A DNA stretch of 64,000 nucleotides from Rudanella paleaurantiibacter (GCF_009184635.1 NZ_WELI01000005.1:496001-560000); one strand, 5' to 3'; numbered from the stretch's first letter, positions 16,629-26,030 are shown. Program-made: numbers and translations. The notes: a model not told the origin generated them from the sequence alone.

Positions 16629-17303
16629 CTATCGCTCCCGGCGCAGCACTTCGTCGATCAAGCCGTATTCTTTCGCTTCGTCGGCGCGGAACCACTTATC
16701 CCGGTCTGAGTCACGCTCAATTTGCTCAACAGTTTTGCCGCAGTGGTCAGCCAGAATCGTGTACAGCTCTTCGCGCAGCTTGACAATCTCACGGGCCGTA
16801 ATCTCAATATCAACCGACTGTCCCTGCGCACCACCCGATGGCTGGTGAATCATGACGCGGGCATGGGGCAAGGCCGACCGCTTACCAGCGGCACCACCAG
16901 CCAGCAACACGGCTCCCATCGACGCAGCAAGGCTCGTACAAACCGTGGCTACATCAGGGCGCACATACTGCATGGTATCGTAAATCCCCAAACCGGCATA
17001 CACCGAACCGCCGGGGCTGTTGATGTACATCAGGATGTCTTTCTTCGGATCGGCCGACTCCAGAAAGAGCAACTGAGCCACAATGATGTTGGCAATGTTA
17101 TCATCTACCCCCATACCCATGAAGATGATGCGGTCGGCCATCAGGCGCGAAAACACATCGACTTCGCGGAAGTTCATGGGGCGCTCCTCAATCACAGAGC
17201 GGGTCATGTTCTCAACCGTGTGGTTCATGTAACCGTCCACCGTCAGGCCATTAAGACCCATGCCGTGTACGGCAAATTTTCTAAATTCTTGTCCGAAATT
17301 CAT
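16629..17303 (-). CDS. clpP: ATP-dependent Clp protease proteolytic subunit
   Basis: A 224-residue serine protease. The nucleophile is S128 in [14 protein letters not shown] and the catalytic His is H153 in [15 protein letters not shown]; the third residue should lie in the [10 protein letters not shown] stretch. [17 protein letters not shown], the oxyanion-forming segment, is intact. About 25 residues precede the conserved core, consistent with a propeptide. It would form the 14-mer chamber working with ClpX. It is divergent from the XRE regulator gene and convergent with the rhodopsin gene. Confidence 0.96.
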   Translation of the reverse strand: MNFGQEFRKFAVHGMGLNGLTVDGYMNHTVENMTRSVIEERPMNFREVDVFSRLMADRIIFMGMGVDDNIANIIVAQLLFLESADPKKDILMYINSPGGSVYAGLGIYDTMQYVRPDVATVCTSLAASMGAVLLAGGAAGKRSALPHARVMIHQPSGGAQGQSVDIEITAREIVKLREELYTILADHCGKTVEQIERDSDRDKWFRADEAKEYGLIDEVLRRER

Positions 17304-17486
17304 GGTAAGGTTTCCTTTGTTTAACTAACTAATCCCGATTCACAGAAGTTTCCAGAAACAACGTCCCGGTCATCGGCCTAAATCTTTCGTCACAAAAATG
17401 CGTTATGCAAACGAAAAGTATTGTCGGTCTGACTGTAGAAATTGTCAGCACAACTTGATTTCTTTACCACCTCAACCCCTTCTCGC

Positions 17487-17891
17487 ATGACCCTCAGCGA
17501 ACGAATCCGGCTCCAGCGCCTGCAACGGGGACTCTCGCAGGAAAACATGGCCGATCTGCTTCATTTGTCGACAACGGCTTATGGCGATATCGAACGCGGT
17601 AAAACCGACCTGACCTTGTCGCGACTGAGTCAGATTGCCGCCGTATTCGACATTTCGCCCGCAGCTCTGCTGACCGACGAAGAGCCGCTTACCCCCGCCG
17701 AGGCCGTGCCTGTATCCGACCCAAATCACGAACTGGAAACCTTACGGCTTACCGTGGAGAAGCAACAGCTGGAACTCGAAAAACTCCGGCTCGAAACCGA
17801 TTACTGGAAGCGCCGGTACGAAGACCGAATCGCCTTTGAATTAGCCCGTGCCCTGGGGCAGGAGCCCGTACGGGAGCGAATCGGCTTCTAG
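17487..17891 (+). CDS. XRE-family helix-turn-helix regulator with coiled-coil tail
   Basis: A Cro/C1-type helix-turn-helix spans roughly the first 60 residues (RIRLQRLQRGLSQENMADLL, TTAYGDIERGKTDLTLSRL). A Glu/Leu-rich segment (LETLRLTVEKQQLELEKLRL) then looks like a short coiled coil for dimerisation. The ATG at 17487 (MTLSERIRLQ) gives 134 residues and a typical family start; a TTG at 17442 would add 15 residues. It sits between clpP (divergent) and tig (convergent), so it could control clpP or itself, but no operator is evident. Confidence 0.8.
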   Translation: MTLSERIRLQRLQRGLSQENMADLLHLSTTAYGDIERGKTDLTLSRLSQIAAVFDISPAALLTDEEPLTPAEAVPVSDPNHELETLRLTVEKQQLELEKLRLETDYWKRRYEDRIAFELARALGQEPVRERIGF

Positions 17892-17914
17892 CGCCCACAC
17901 ACTCATCCATTAAC

Positions 17915-17950
17915 AAAAAAAGGCGAACCCGTTACGAGCTCGCCTTTTCT
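17915..17950. terminator. Bidirectional terminator between regulator and tig
   Basis: AAAAGGCGA pairs with TCGCCTTTT across a loop of about 13 bases, with A and T runs at the ends. It lies between the two convergent stop codons. Confidence 0.75.
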
Positions 17951-17965
17951 CTATTGTATAAACGC

Positions 17966-19330
17966 TTACCGGCCTTCGGCTACGGCTTTGAACTCGTCGA
18001 ATGAAGCAGGCTTCGATTCAACCGTTACCTGCGTTTTAGCGTATTCGATTACTTTGTCGTCGAACACACGGTTGAACAGGCTTGTGTAGTTCTGACCGTT
18101 GTTTTTCTCGTCCATCAGGTAGTTCCGGGCGATCTTGTCGATGGTTTTGTTCATCTCCTCGTCGTCGGTGTTGGTGAAGCCAAACTGCTCACGCACCATT
18201 TGCCGGGTCACTTCCATAATTTCTTCGAACTCAACTTTCACATCGGCCGTCTCAGCGATCTTGTTCTTGATGAGTTGCAGCTTCACCGACTTAGCAAACT
18301 CTTCGAACTCGGCATCAACCTGCTCGCGGCTTACTTTGCCTTCGTTGCTTTCGATGAGCCAGTTTTTCAGGAACTCCTCGGGCAACAGAATGGGAATATT
18401 GTTGAGCAACTCACGCTCAATGTCGTACCGCAACAGGGTGCTCGACTCGCGCTCGTAGTTTTTCGAAATTACCTCCGCAATTTTCGTCCGGAACTGCTCT
18501 TCACTTTCAACCTGACCAATGCCAAAGGTTTTATCGAACAGCTCCTGATTGATTTCGGCCGGCTGATGACGGGTTACGTCTTCAATTTCAAACGTAAACT
18601 CACCAGTCAGGTCAGCGGCTTCCTCTTTCTTCACGCCGGTAGCGTTGGCGCGGTCTTTCTCATTCGGGAAAACCGTCTCGATCGTGAACGTCACGACTTC
18701 GCCTTTCTTCTTACCGATGAAATCAGCTTTGGCTTCCTCCGCCATTTTGTTGGTTGGGAAAGCTGTTTTGCTGGCAAAGCCTGCTTCGGCACCTTCGGGG
18801 GCGTTCACCTGCTTCAGCTCACCGTAGATCGTGTCGCCATCGGCAACTTCGTCGGCGTGCTCATGCGTGTGGAACTGCTTCTGGAGGTTTTCGATCGTTT
18901 CGTTGATCTCCTTATCCGTTACCTCAATCTGATACTGCGTGAGGGCGGGCAACTGATCGAAATGAACGTCGAAGTCAGACGCCAAACCGAGCTCGTAGCT
19001 AAACTCAAACTGCTCCTGCGTATCCCAGTCGATAGCGTCGGCCTGTTCCCGGTTCGGAACGGGATCACCCACTACCTGCAGTTTGTTTTCGCGGATATAG
19101 TTAGAGACCGTCTTGCCCAGAATCGAGTTGATTTCTTCAACCAGAATTCCCTTGCCGTACATCTTTTTGATCAGAGCCGGGGGAACATGACCGGGGCGGA
19201 AGCCCTTCAGAGCAACGGTCTTACTGTATTGCTTCAGTTTTTTATCAACTTCCGGCTTGTAGTCGTCCGGTGTCAGCGTAATCCGTAGCGAGGCATTGGT
19301 CTCACTCGCTTTATCGAGAGCTATATCCAC
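17966..19330 (-). CDS. tig: Trigger factor, ribosome-associated chaperone
   Basis: A 454-residue trigger factor. The N-terminal ribosome-binding domain ends its conserved loop as KGFRPGHVPPALIKKMYGKG (around 42-61; the GFRPG-x-x-P signature docks on the ribosome). A degenerate FKBP-like middle domain (about 155-245) and a long helical C-terminal arm region follow. The length matches Bacteroidota homologues. tRNA-Leu lies upstream on the same strand with only a hairpin repeat between, and no separate promoter is seen, so the two may share a transcript. tig, clpP and clpX are a common neighbourhood. Confidence 0.93.
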   Translation of the reverse strand: MDIALDKASETNASLRITLTPDDYKPEVDKKLKQYSKTVALKGFRPGHVPPALIKKMYGKGILVEEINSILGKTVSNYIRENKLQVVGDPVPNREQADAIDWDTQEQFEFSYELGLASDFDVHFDQLPALTQYQIEVTDKEINETIENLQKQFHTHEHADEVADGDTIYGELKQVNAPEGAEAGFASKTAFPTNKMAEEAKADFIGKKKGEVVTFTIETVFPNEKDRANATGVKKEEAADLTGEFTFEIEDVTRHQPAEINQELFDKTFGIGQVESEEQFRTKIAEVISKNYERESSTLLRYDIERELLNNIPILLPEEFLKNWLIESNEGKVSREQVDAEFEEFAKSVKLQLIKNKIAETADVKVEFEEIMEVTRQMVREQFGFTNTDDEEMNKTIDKIARNYLMDEKNNGQNYTSLFNRVFDDKVIEYAKTQVTVESKPASFDEFKAVAEGR

Positions 19331-19349
19331 AATTGTGATTGTTTATTAA

Positions 19350-19432
19350 GTGAATGAGCGAATGGATGAATAGGTGAATAAAAGCGGCTCGAGAGACATT
19401 CGCCAATTCACTCATTCACTCATTCGCTCATT
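19350..19432. repeat. Intergenic hairpin repeat, GAATGAGCGAAT-type word
   Basis: Left arm TGAATGAGCGAATGGATGAA (from 19351), right arm CACTCATTCACTCATTCGCT (19410-19429), loop around 20 bases. Both arms consist of the word GAATGAGC/GAATGAGT in variants. It lies between the tRNA-Leu 3' end and tig. Confidence 0.7.
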
Positions 19433-19441
19433 GTACTGTTG

Positions 19442-19523
19442 TACGGGCGGAGGGACTCGAACCCCCATGCCTTGCGGCACCAGATCCTAAGTCTGGCACG
19501 TCTACCAATTTCGCCACGCCCGC
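19442..19523 (-). tRNA. tRNA-Leu (anticodon TAG)
   Basis: Read on the minus strand, the 5' acceptor strand GCGGGCG (19517-19523) pairs with CGCCCGT at the 3' end. The D-loop AATTGGTAGACG, anticodon loop CTTAGGA between CCAGA and TCTGG, the long class II variable arm TGCCGCAAGGCAT and the T-arm GGTTCGAGTCC are all clear. The discriminator is A and CCA is not encoded. Confidence 0.95.
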
Positions 19524-19609
19524 AGAGTGGCCAGTTATCGGGGTAAGATGTTCGCGTAAGCAGGTGCTTTTGCGTTTCTCCAACCCCTAAAGCTTACTGG
19601 TTTGGCCCG

Positions 19610-19639
19610 CAAAAGTACGAATAAGATTGAATAGCGCAA
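19610..19639 (-). promoter_or_regulatory. Promoter for tRNA-Leu (TTG-N19-TACTTTTG)
   Basis: On the minus strand the -7 element TACTTTTG occupies 19610-19617 and a TTG lies at 19637-19639, giving a 19-base spacer, the expected Bacteroidota layout. The tRNA 5' end is 87 bases downstream. Confidence 0.6.
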
Positions 19640-19736
19640 TAGTTAGCCACCAATAAATAGGAACAAATTCTGTACCTACGCCCCAAAGAAGCCTGTTTGG
19701 GCGCTTTTCCAGGTCGCAAACGGCCTCTGTTTGAGG

Positions 19737-21248
19737 TCATTTGCGATCGCTGCCGCGTACCGATTCGAGTAACTGCCTCAGTTCATCAACCAGATGGGGT
19801 TGCTCTCCAGCCCGGTTTTTGAGTTCACCCACATCCGCATTCAGGTTGTACAGTTGCGGTTGCGGAGCATTTCCTAACTCGGTATTGGTGTTTTTCTCCA
19901 GGGCCGGGCCGTTGCTCGGCTCAATATATTTCCAGTCGCCCCGAACAATGGCAAGGGTGTTGTTCAGCGCCTGCTCGATCACGTACGCGCGACCTTTGTT
20001 CTCTTTCCCCAGCAGCGCATCCAACGTATTGAAACTGTCGGGGACTTCGCCCGGTGCTGGTTTCTGCCCCACCAAAGCAGCCAATGACGCCGGCAAATCG
20101 ACCTGACTCATCAGTGCCTCGGAGGTGCCCGCCTTAACCTGGCCCGGCCAGCGTACAATAAACGGAACCCGTGTGCCCGCTTCAAACGCGCTGTATTTGC
20201 CGCCCCGGAGCGGTCCCGCCGGGCGGTGACTACCCAGTTTGGTAACGGCCTCATCCTGATACCCATCGTCGATGACCGGGCCGTTGTCGCTGCTGATAAT
20301 CACGAGCGTATTTTGTTTCAGCCCGAGCCGGTCAAGGGTTTTCATCACCTCGCCCACGCACCAGTCGAGCTGCAGAATAACGTCGCCACGGGGCCCCATG
20401 CCACTTTTTCCGGCAAACCGCGAATGAGGCATACGGGGCACATGAATGTCGTGGGTAGAAAAGTAGAGAAAGAAAGGGGCTTTGTGGTTCGTTTGGATAA
20501 AGGCCGTTGCCTTTTGGGTAAGCACATCGGCCATGTCTTCATCCACCCAGCGGGCAGCTTTTCCGCCCGTCATATACCCAATCCGCCCTACGCCATTGAT
20601 GATGGTTTGATTGTGCCCGTGCGAATGCTTCATTTTTAAGCGCTCAGGGTTGTCTTTACCCGTTGGCTCGGCACCTACCGGCTCCCGATAGCTAACCTGC
20701 ACTGGGTCGGTTGGATCGAGGCCCACGATGCGGCCGTTTTCGACATACACACACGGCACCCGGTCGCCGGTAGCGGGCAGCAGAAACGAGTAGTTGAACC
20801 CGATTTCGAGCGGGCCGGGTTTAATGTCGCCGTTCCAATCGGGGCCACCTTTGGGACCGAGACCCAGGTGCCATTTGCCCACTACCCCCGTTTGGTAACC
20901 GGCCCGTTGCAGCAACCGAGGCAGCGTGGCCCGGTCGGTTGGGATGAGTAGGGCTGCATCGCCCGGTGCGATACCCGTACCGGTTTTGCGCCAGGCATAT
21001 TGCCCGGTCATGAGTGTGTAGCGCGAGGGCGTGCAGGTAGCGGCCGTTGCGTGGGCGCGGCTGAAACGCAATCCCTCGGCGGCTACCTTGTCAATATTTG
21101 GGGTTCTGAGGGCTTTGGCTCCGTAACAGCTCAGATCCCCGTAGCCCAAGTCATCGGCGTAAATCAAAACAATATTAGGCTTTTGCTGAGCTACCCCTAC
21201 AAGCGCAAGCAAAACACCCCAAAAAGTAAGTACAATCGATTTGGTCAT
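19737..21248 (-). CDS. Secreted arylsulfatase-type sulfatase
   Basis: A 503-residue sulfatase with a signal peptide (about 1-21, ending GVAQQ). The active-site Cys, C72 in CTPSRYTLMTGQ, fits the CxPSR signature matured to formylglycine by an FGE enzyme. Metal ligands are visible in YADDLGYGDLSCYG at the N-terminus and in IISSDNGPV; KWHLGLGP follows the usual family pattern. It should hydrolyse sulfate esters outside the cytoplasm, probably on polysaccharides. No SusCD pair or partner glycoside hydrolase is nearby, and no FGE gene is in the window. Confidence 0.9.
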   Translation of the reverse strand: MTKSIVLTFWGVLLALVGVAQQKPNIVLIYADDLGYGDLSCYGAKALRTPNIDKVAAEGLRFSRAHATAATCTPSRYTLMTGQYAWRKTGTGIAPGDAALLIPTDRATLPRLLQRAGYQTGVVGKWHLGLGPKGGPDWNGDIKPGPLEIGFNYSFLLPATGDRVPCVYVENGRIVGLDPTDPVQVSYREPVGAEPTGKDNPERLKMKHSHGHNQTIINGVGRIGYMTGGKAARWVDEDMADVLTQKATAFIQTNHKAPFFLYFSTHDIHVPRMPHSRFAGKSGMGPRGDVILQLDWCVGEVMKTLDRLGLKQNTLVIISSDNGPVIDDGYQDEAVTKLGSHRPAGPLRGGKYSAFEAGTRVPFIVRWPGQVKAGTSEALMSQVDLPASLAALVGQKPAPGEVPDSFNTLDALLGKENKGRAYVIEQALNNTLAIVRGDWKYIEPSNGPALEKNTNTELGNAPQPQLYNLNADVGELKNRAGEQPHLVDELRQLLESVRGSDRK

Positions 21249-21495
21249 TATCTTCAGAATCAGCGATCAAAATCCGTTTAGCTGGTCACGTATGTTCCAA
21301 ACAACAATAGGGTACGGTTTCTAACCGGTAAGACTGTAGGACAAACGAAATCGCAGCGGGGCCTCCCCAGACGTGAACGACGAAAAATTGCTGGACAGAC
21401 AAATCAGATTTTTTGTGATCGGAGCAGGCGGTTAATTTGTTTTTATCCCGTAACTTGAACGACAGAGTACAACGTAACGAGATGATAAATTACCT

Positions 21496-23745
21496 ATGAA
21501 TGATGTAGTCGAACCCGTCATTGATCTGGAACTGGAACGCCAGGAGATTCTGAAACGCTACCGACGTCTACTCCGGGCGGCCAAACCTCTGTTGAAGGAA
21601 AATGACGCTAAACTGATCAAGAAGGCGTTTAACACCTCGGCCGAAGCGCACAAGAACATGCGTCGCCGGTCGGGCGAACCGTATATCTACCACCCGCTCG
21701 CCGTGGCCCAGATTGCCGTGGAAGAAATTGGGTTGGGCACTACATCAATCGTAGCCGCTCTGTTGCACGATGTGGTCGAAGACACCGACATGACCATCCC
21801 CGATATTGATCGGCTGTTTGGCGCAAAGGTGGCCCGCATCATCGACGGATTGACCAAAATCTCCGGCATTTTTGAGTACGGCACCTCGCAGCAGGCCGAG
21901 AATTTCCGCAAAATGCTCCTGACTTTGTCGGACGATGTGCGCGTGATTCTGATCAAACTCGCCGACCGACTGCACAACATGCGGACGCTCGACTCGATGC
22001 CCCGCGACAAGCAGCTCAAGATTGCGTCGGAGACCATCTACATCTACGCCCCGCTGGCCCACCGGCTCGGTTTGTACGCGATCAAGTCGGAGCTGGAAGA
22101 TCTGTACCTAAAATACGTAGAGCCCGAAGCGTACAAAGACGTAGCCCGGAAGCTCCGCGAAACGAAGGCCGGCCGCGACCGGTTCATCAGCAAGTTTATC
22201 GAGCCAATTGAAGAGAGTTTGCAGTCGACCGGCTACAAATACGTGGTTCGGGGCCGTCCTAAGTCGATCTATTCCATCTGGAATAAACTGAGCAAGTCGA
22301 AAAAGCCGTTTGAGGAGATTTACGATTTGTTTGCCGTTCGGATCATTCTGGACGTGCCACCGCAACAGGAAAAAGCGGCCTGTTGGCGGGCGTACTCTAT
22401 CGTTACGGATCATTACAAGCCCAACCCCGACCGACTTAAAGACTGGATCAGTACCCCGCGCGCCAACGGCTACGAATCACTGCATACCACGGTGATGAGC
22501 AAAACCGGGCAATGGGTTGAGGTGCAGATTCGGACGGAGCGGATGAACGAAATTGCCGAGAAAGGGTACGCGGCCCACTGGAAATACAAGGGCAACGATA
22601 CACAAACAGGCCGTGGCATCGACCTCTGGATCAGTCAGGTTCGCGACATGATCGAGACAACTGAGAAAGGCGAAAAAGCCGGGGCCATTGAGTTTCTGGA
22701 TGACTTCCGCAGCAACCTTTACAGCGAAGAGGTCTTCGTATTCACGCCCAAAGGCGACCTCAAAGTACTCCAACGGGGGGCCACCGCGCTCGATTTTGCC
22801 TTCGACATTCACACCCAAATTGGGGCTAAGTGCATGGCGGCCAAAGTCAACAATGTGCTCGTACCGCTGAGCCACGTACTGCAAAACGGCGATCAGGTCG
22901 AGGTCATCACCTCCAACAAACAGAAGCCCAACGAAGACTGGCTCCGGTTCGTGGTAACATCCAAGGCCCGTACCAAGATCAAAGACCTCATAAAAGAGGA
23001 AAACAAGCGGTACGTGACCGATGGCCGCGATATGGTAGCCAAGAAGTTGAAAACGCTCCGGCTCGACATGACCAATGAGCTGCTGAACCAGCTGCGGGCG
23101 TTTTTCGGCTCAAAAACCACGGCCGACTTTTTCTACCGGGTCGGAAAAGGGCATATTGAAACCAAAGAAATTGTTCGGTTCAAGTCGGAGAAGGAAGCCA
23201 AGGAAAACCGGCAACACAAACTCAATACCGACAATATTGCCGACGGCAAGAGCTTCACCAAAGAGCTCAAGAAGATGCACGGCGACCGGGCCGATGCCGA
23301 CATGCTCCTGATTGGGGAAGACATGGACAAGATCGACTACACACTCTCCAAGTGCTGTAACCCAATCTCGGGCGACGATGTGTTTGGGTTTGTGACCATC
23401 AACGACGGCATCAAGATTCACCGGGTATCGTGCCCCAACGCCGTCGAACTGATGTCGAACCACGGTAATCGGATTATCAAAGCCAAATGGACCTCACAAC
23501 GCGACCTGGCGTTTCTGGCGGGGTTACGCATTACAGGTACCGACCGCGTCGGGCTGGTTAACGACGTAACCCGGATCATCAGCAACGAGCTCAGCATCAA
23601 TATGCGCTCGGTCACAATTGATTCGAAAGACGGCATTTTCGAGGGCAAAATTAAGCTCTATGTCCACGACACGGCCCACCTTGAAACCCTCATGAAGAAG
23701 CTCGACAACGTCGACGGGGTGTACGAAGTAGTACGCTTCGACTAA
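21496..23745 (+). CDS. rsh: Bifunctional (p)ppGpp synthetase/hydrolase (RelA/SpoT homologue)
   Basis: A 749-residue long Rsh protein. An HD hydrolase domain (HPLAVAQIAVEEIG, ALLHDVVEDTDMT, KLADRLHNMRTL) comes first, then the synthetase domain (GRPKSIYSIWNKL, IYDLFAVRIIL, ESLHTTVMS, EIAEKGYAAHWKYKG). A TGS domain follows (VFTPKGDLKVLQRGATALDF), then the helical and zinc-finger-like region (SKCCNPISGDDVFGF) and a C-terminal ACT domain. Both catalytic halves look intact, so it should both make and degrade (p)ppGpp. It leads a plus-strand group with the Fur-like gene and purA; ppGpp inhibits PurA in some bacteria, so the neighbourhood is suggestive. Confidence 0.93.
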   Translation: MNDVVEPVIDLELERQEILKRYRRLLRAAKPLLKENDAKLIKKAFNTSAEAHKNMRRRSGEPYIYHPLAVAQIAVEEIGLGTTSIVAALLHDVVEDTDMTIPDIDRLFGAKVARIIDGLTKISGIFEYGTSQQAENFRKMLLTLSDDVRVILIKLADRLHNMRTLDSMPRDKQLKIASETIYIYAPLAHRLGLYAIKSELEDLYLKYVEPEAYKDVARKLRETKAGRDRFISKFIEPIEESLQSTGYKYVVRGRPKSIYSIWNKLSKSKKPFEEIYDLFAVRIILDVPPQQEKAACWRAYSIVTDHYKPNPDRLKDWISTPRANGYESLHTTVMSKTGQWVEVQIRTERMNEIAEKGYAAHWKYKGNDTQTGRGIDLWISQVRDMIETTEKGEKAGAIEFLDDFRSNLYSEEVFVFTPKGDLKVLQRGATALDFAFDIHTQIGAKCMAAKVNNVLVPLSHVLQNGDQVEVITSNKQKPNEDWLRFVVTSKARTKIKDLIKEENKRYVTDGRDMVAKKLKTLRLDMTNELLNQLRAFFGSKTTADFFYRVGKGHIETKEIVRFKSEKEAKENRQHKLNTDNIADGKSFTKELKKMHGDRADADMLLIGEDMDKIDYTLSKCCNPISGDDVFGFVTINDGIKIHRVSCPNAVELMSNHGNRIIKAKWTSQRDLAFLAGLRITGTDRVGLVNDVTRIISNELSINMRSVTIDSKDGIFEGKIKLYVHDTAHLETLMKKLDNVDGVYEVVRFD

Positions 23746-23748
23746 GAC

Positions 23749-23854
23749 AATGAACAACGAACAGTGACCAACGAATAACAACCAGCATCCACTGTTTACT
23801 GCTCGTTGTTCGTTGGTCACTGTTCATTGTTCGTTGGTCACTGTTCGTTGTTCA
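23749..23854. repeat. Intergenic hairpin repeat, GTTCGTTGGTCACT word
   Basis: The right half contains GTTCGTTGGTCACTGTTC twice in tandem with a 21-base period (about 23808-23850). The left half (AATGAACAACGAACAGTGAC) is its inverted counterpart. This word is not seen elsewhere in the window. It fills the gap between the rsh and Fur-like genes. Confidence 0.7.
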
Positions 23855-23865
23855 CCCATAACTGT

Positions 23866-23873
23866 TAACTTTG
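23866..23873 (+). promoter_or_regulatory. -7 element TAACTTTG immediately before the Fur-like start codon
   Basis: An exact TAnnTTTG lies 4 bases before the ATG at 23878. Initiation about 7 bases downstream would place the transcript start at or inside the start codon, i.e. a leaderless mRNA. The -33 half is not clear. Confidence 0.5.
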
Positions 23874-23877
23874 CCTC

Positions 23878-24411
23878 ATGCCTGCGCCGAAACAAACGAA
23901 TTTAGACGCTGCCCGGACGATTTTTACAGCCTATCTGGAGCGGAAGGGCCTGCGCAAAACGCCCGAACGGTTTGCCATACTCGAAGAGATTTACAACCGC
24001 GAAGACCACTTCGACGTCGATGAGTTGTACATCTCCATGAAAAATAAAAAGTACCAGGTTAGCCGCGCCACCGTGTACAACACCCTCGACGTGTTGGTGG
24101 ATTGCGATCTGGTTACGAAGCATCAGTTTGGCCGGAATCTGGCCCAGTACGAGAAATCGTACGGCTACAAACAGCACGATCACCTGATCTGTACCGATTG
24201 CCACAAGGTCATGGAGTTTTGCGACCCACGGGTGCAGAACATCCAGAACATGGTTGGCGATATGCTGAAGTTCAACGTGATGCACCACTCGCTTATTTTT
24301 TACGGCTCCTGTACCCGCGAACACTGCGAAAACCGAACGCACCCGGCCCATGCCGAAGAGCCGGAAGGGCAACAGGGCACCCTCGAATACCCGGCCGATG
24401 TCCGCGACTGA
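23878..24411 (+). CDS. Fur-family metal-dependent transcriptional regulator
   Basis: A 177-residue Fur/PerR/Zur-type repressor. The winged helix spans about 20-95 ([39 protein letters not shown]). The metal and dimerisation domain shows [18 protein letters not shown] with a CxxC pair and a late CTREHCENR, giving four Cys for a structural zinc site. It runs about 25 residues beyond typical Fur, with a polar tail. Which metal it senses cannot be told. It follows rsh across a hairpin repeat but probably has its own promoter, and it is followed by a strong terminator. Confidence 0.88.
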   Translation: MPAPKQTNLDAARTIFTAYLERKGLRKTPERFAILEEIYNREDHFDVDELYISMKNKKYQVSRATVYNTLDVLVDCDLVTKHQFGRNLAQYEKSYGYKQHDHLICTDCHKVMEFCDPRVQNIQNMVGDMLKFNVMHHSLIFYGSCTREHCENRTHPAHAEEPEGQQGTLEYPADVRD

Positions 24412-24422
24412 GCCGACCTTTT

Positions 24423-24464
24423 GCCGGTCGGGTGGGATGACCCACCCGACCGGCATTTAAGTTT
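24423..24464 (+). terminator. Strong terminator after the Fur-like gene
   Basis: A perfect 14-bp stem (24423-24436 with 24441-24454) with the 4-base loop ATGA is followed shortly by a T run near 24460. It separates the regulator from purA. Confidence 0.75.
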
Positions 24465-24616
24465 TTGTACTGTCCCGGTCCATACCGGCTTTTTATAACG
24501 TAATACGCTTAAACAAATAGTTTGCCGTTGGCTGTTTGCGGGGGTTGCGTCTGAGTTGTGGAGCAATCACTTACTTTCGGAAACGATGGGCTATAAACAC
24601 TGAAGTTTTTAGTTTT

Positions 24617-25909
24617 ATGGTTGATGTTTTATTAGGCCTCCAATGGGGCGATGAAGGAAAAGGTAAAATTGTGGACGTACTGGCACCACAATACGAAGTA
24701 GTAGCCCGGTTCCAGGGTGGTCCCAACGCGGGCCATACGCTGGAGTTCGACGGGATTAAACACGTTCTCCACCAGATTCCCTCGGGCATTTTCCGGCCCG
24801 ACATTCAGAACATTATCGGCAACGGCGTGGTGCTCGACCCCATCGTGTTCCGGCGTGAAATTGACGGGTTGGGCAAGTTCAATCTGGACCTGAGCCGTAA
24901 CCTGACCATCTCGAAAAAGGCGTCGATTATCATCCCAACGCACCGGCTTCTGGATGCAGCGTATGAGCAGGCCAAGGGTGAATCAAAAATTGGCTCTACC
25001 CTGCGCGGTATCGGGCCAGCCTATCAGGACAAAGTAGCCCGGCAGGGATTGCGGGTGGGCGATATTCTGTCGCCTAATTTCCACGACAAATACAACAAAC
25101 TCGTTAGTCTGCACAAAGTCACGCTCGACCATTACGGGTTCGACTACGCATCGGTGCTTCCCGAGGCCGAAACCGACTTCTTCGCGGCTGTAGCCTTTAT
25201 GAAGCAGTTCCGGTTGACTGATAGCGAGTACGCGATTAACGAAGCCCTCAGCAGCGGCAAAAAGATCCTGGCCGAAGGGGCACAGGGCTCGTTGCTCGAT
25301 ATCGACTTTGGTTCGTACCCGTTTGTTACCAGCTCAAACACCATGACCGCCGGTGCCTGCACCGGTCTGGGCATTGCCCCTCGGCAGATTGGCGAGGTGT
25401 TCGGTATTTTTAAAGCATACTGCACCCGCGTTGGTAGCGGCCCCTTCCCAACCGAACTGTTCGACGAAACCGGCGAACAGATGCGGGCCGAAGGCCGTGA
25501 GTTTGGCGCAACAACCGGACGCCCCCGGCGGTGCGGCTGGCTCGATTTGCCCGCCCTTAAATACGCCATCATGCTCAACGGGGTTACCCAGCTGATTATG
25601 ATGAAAGTCGATGTGCTGAATATCTTCGACGAAATCAAGGTGTGTACCCACTATGAGCTTCCGAACGGCGGCCCCACAACCGATCAGCTTCCGTATGATC
25701 TGGTTGATGCCGATGTGACGCCCGTGTACAAAACCTTCAAAGGTTGGAAAACCTCGCTCGAACCATTCCATTCGTTTGACGATATCCCGGCTGAACTGAC
25801 GCAATACATCGAATTCCTCGAAGAATCGCTGGGTATTCCGATCAGCTTTATCTCAACCGGCCCCGACCGCGAAGCCGTCATTCACCGGCGTTCGCTGGTT
25901 TCTGAATAG
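24617..25909 (+). CDS. purA: Adenylosuccinate synthetase
   Basis: The ATG at 24617 (MVDVLLGLQWGDEGKGKIVD) gives the standard 430 residues; the frame stays open upstream to 24536 but that leader is not family-like. GLQWGDEGKGK is the IMP/GTP-binding signature with the catalytic Asp; GGPNAGHTL, GSTLRGIGPAYQDK, EGAQGSLLDIDFGSYPFVTS and TTGRPRRCGWLD are all present. It makes adenylosuccinate from IMP, Asp and GTP, the committed step to AMP. It lies downstream of rsh and the Fur-like gene, after a terminator, so separate transcription is likely. Confidence 0.96.
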   Translation: MVDVLLGLQWGDEGKGKIVDVLAPQYEVVARFQGGPNAGHTLEFDGIKHVLHQIPSGIFRPDIQNIIGNGVVLDPIVFRREIDGLGKFNLDLSRNLTISKKASIIIPTHRLLDAAYEQAKGESKIGSTLRGIGPAYQDKVARQGLRVGDILSPNFHDKYNKLVSLHKVTLDHYGFDYASVLPEAETDFFAAVAFMKQFRLTDSEYAINEALSSGKKILAEGAQGSLLDIDFGSYPFVTSSNTMTAGACTGLGIAPRQIGEVFGIFKAYCTRVGSGPFPTELFDETGEQMRAEGREFGATTGRPRRCGWLDLPALKYAIMLNGVTQLIMMKVDVLNIFDEIKVCTHYELPNGGPTTDQLPYDLVDADVTPVYKTFKGWKTSLEPFHSFDDIPAELTQYIEFLEESLGIPISFISTGPDREAVIHRRSLVSE

Positions 25910-25976
25910 GCTCATAATCAGGGGGTAGAGGGGTGCCATAAGCACTTTATTTAACACCCTTTTAAATCACTGCTGA

Positions 25977-26007
25977 TTGACATCGTATTCATGCGTTTCT
26001 ATATTTG
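25977..26007 (+). promoter_or_regulatory. Promoter (TTG-N20-TATATTTG) for the DUF2892 gene
   Basis: The -33 TTG at 25977-25979 and an exact -7 element TATATTTG at 26000-26007 are 20 bases apart; the start codon is 23 bases downstream. Confidence 0.65.
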
Positions 26008-26030
26008 TTTTTCTCTTCCATTCACGCGCT

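Noticed and set aside
18200-19288. Plus-strand reading frame of 362 codons
   Set aside because: It is antisense to tig and shows no family motif.
23749-23854. Possible CRISPR-like repeats
   Set aside because: There are only two imperfect tandem copies, no spacers of even length, no leader and no cas genes.
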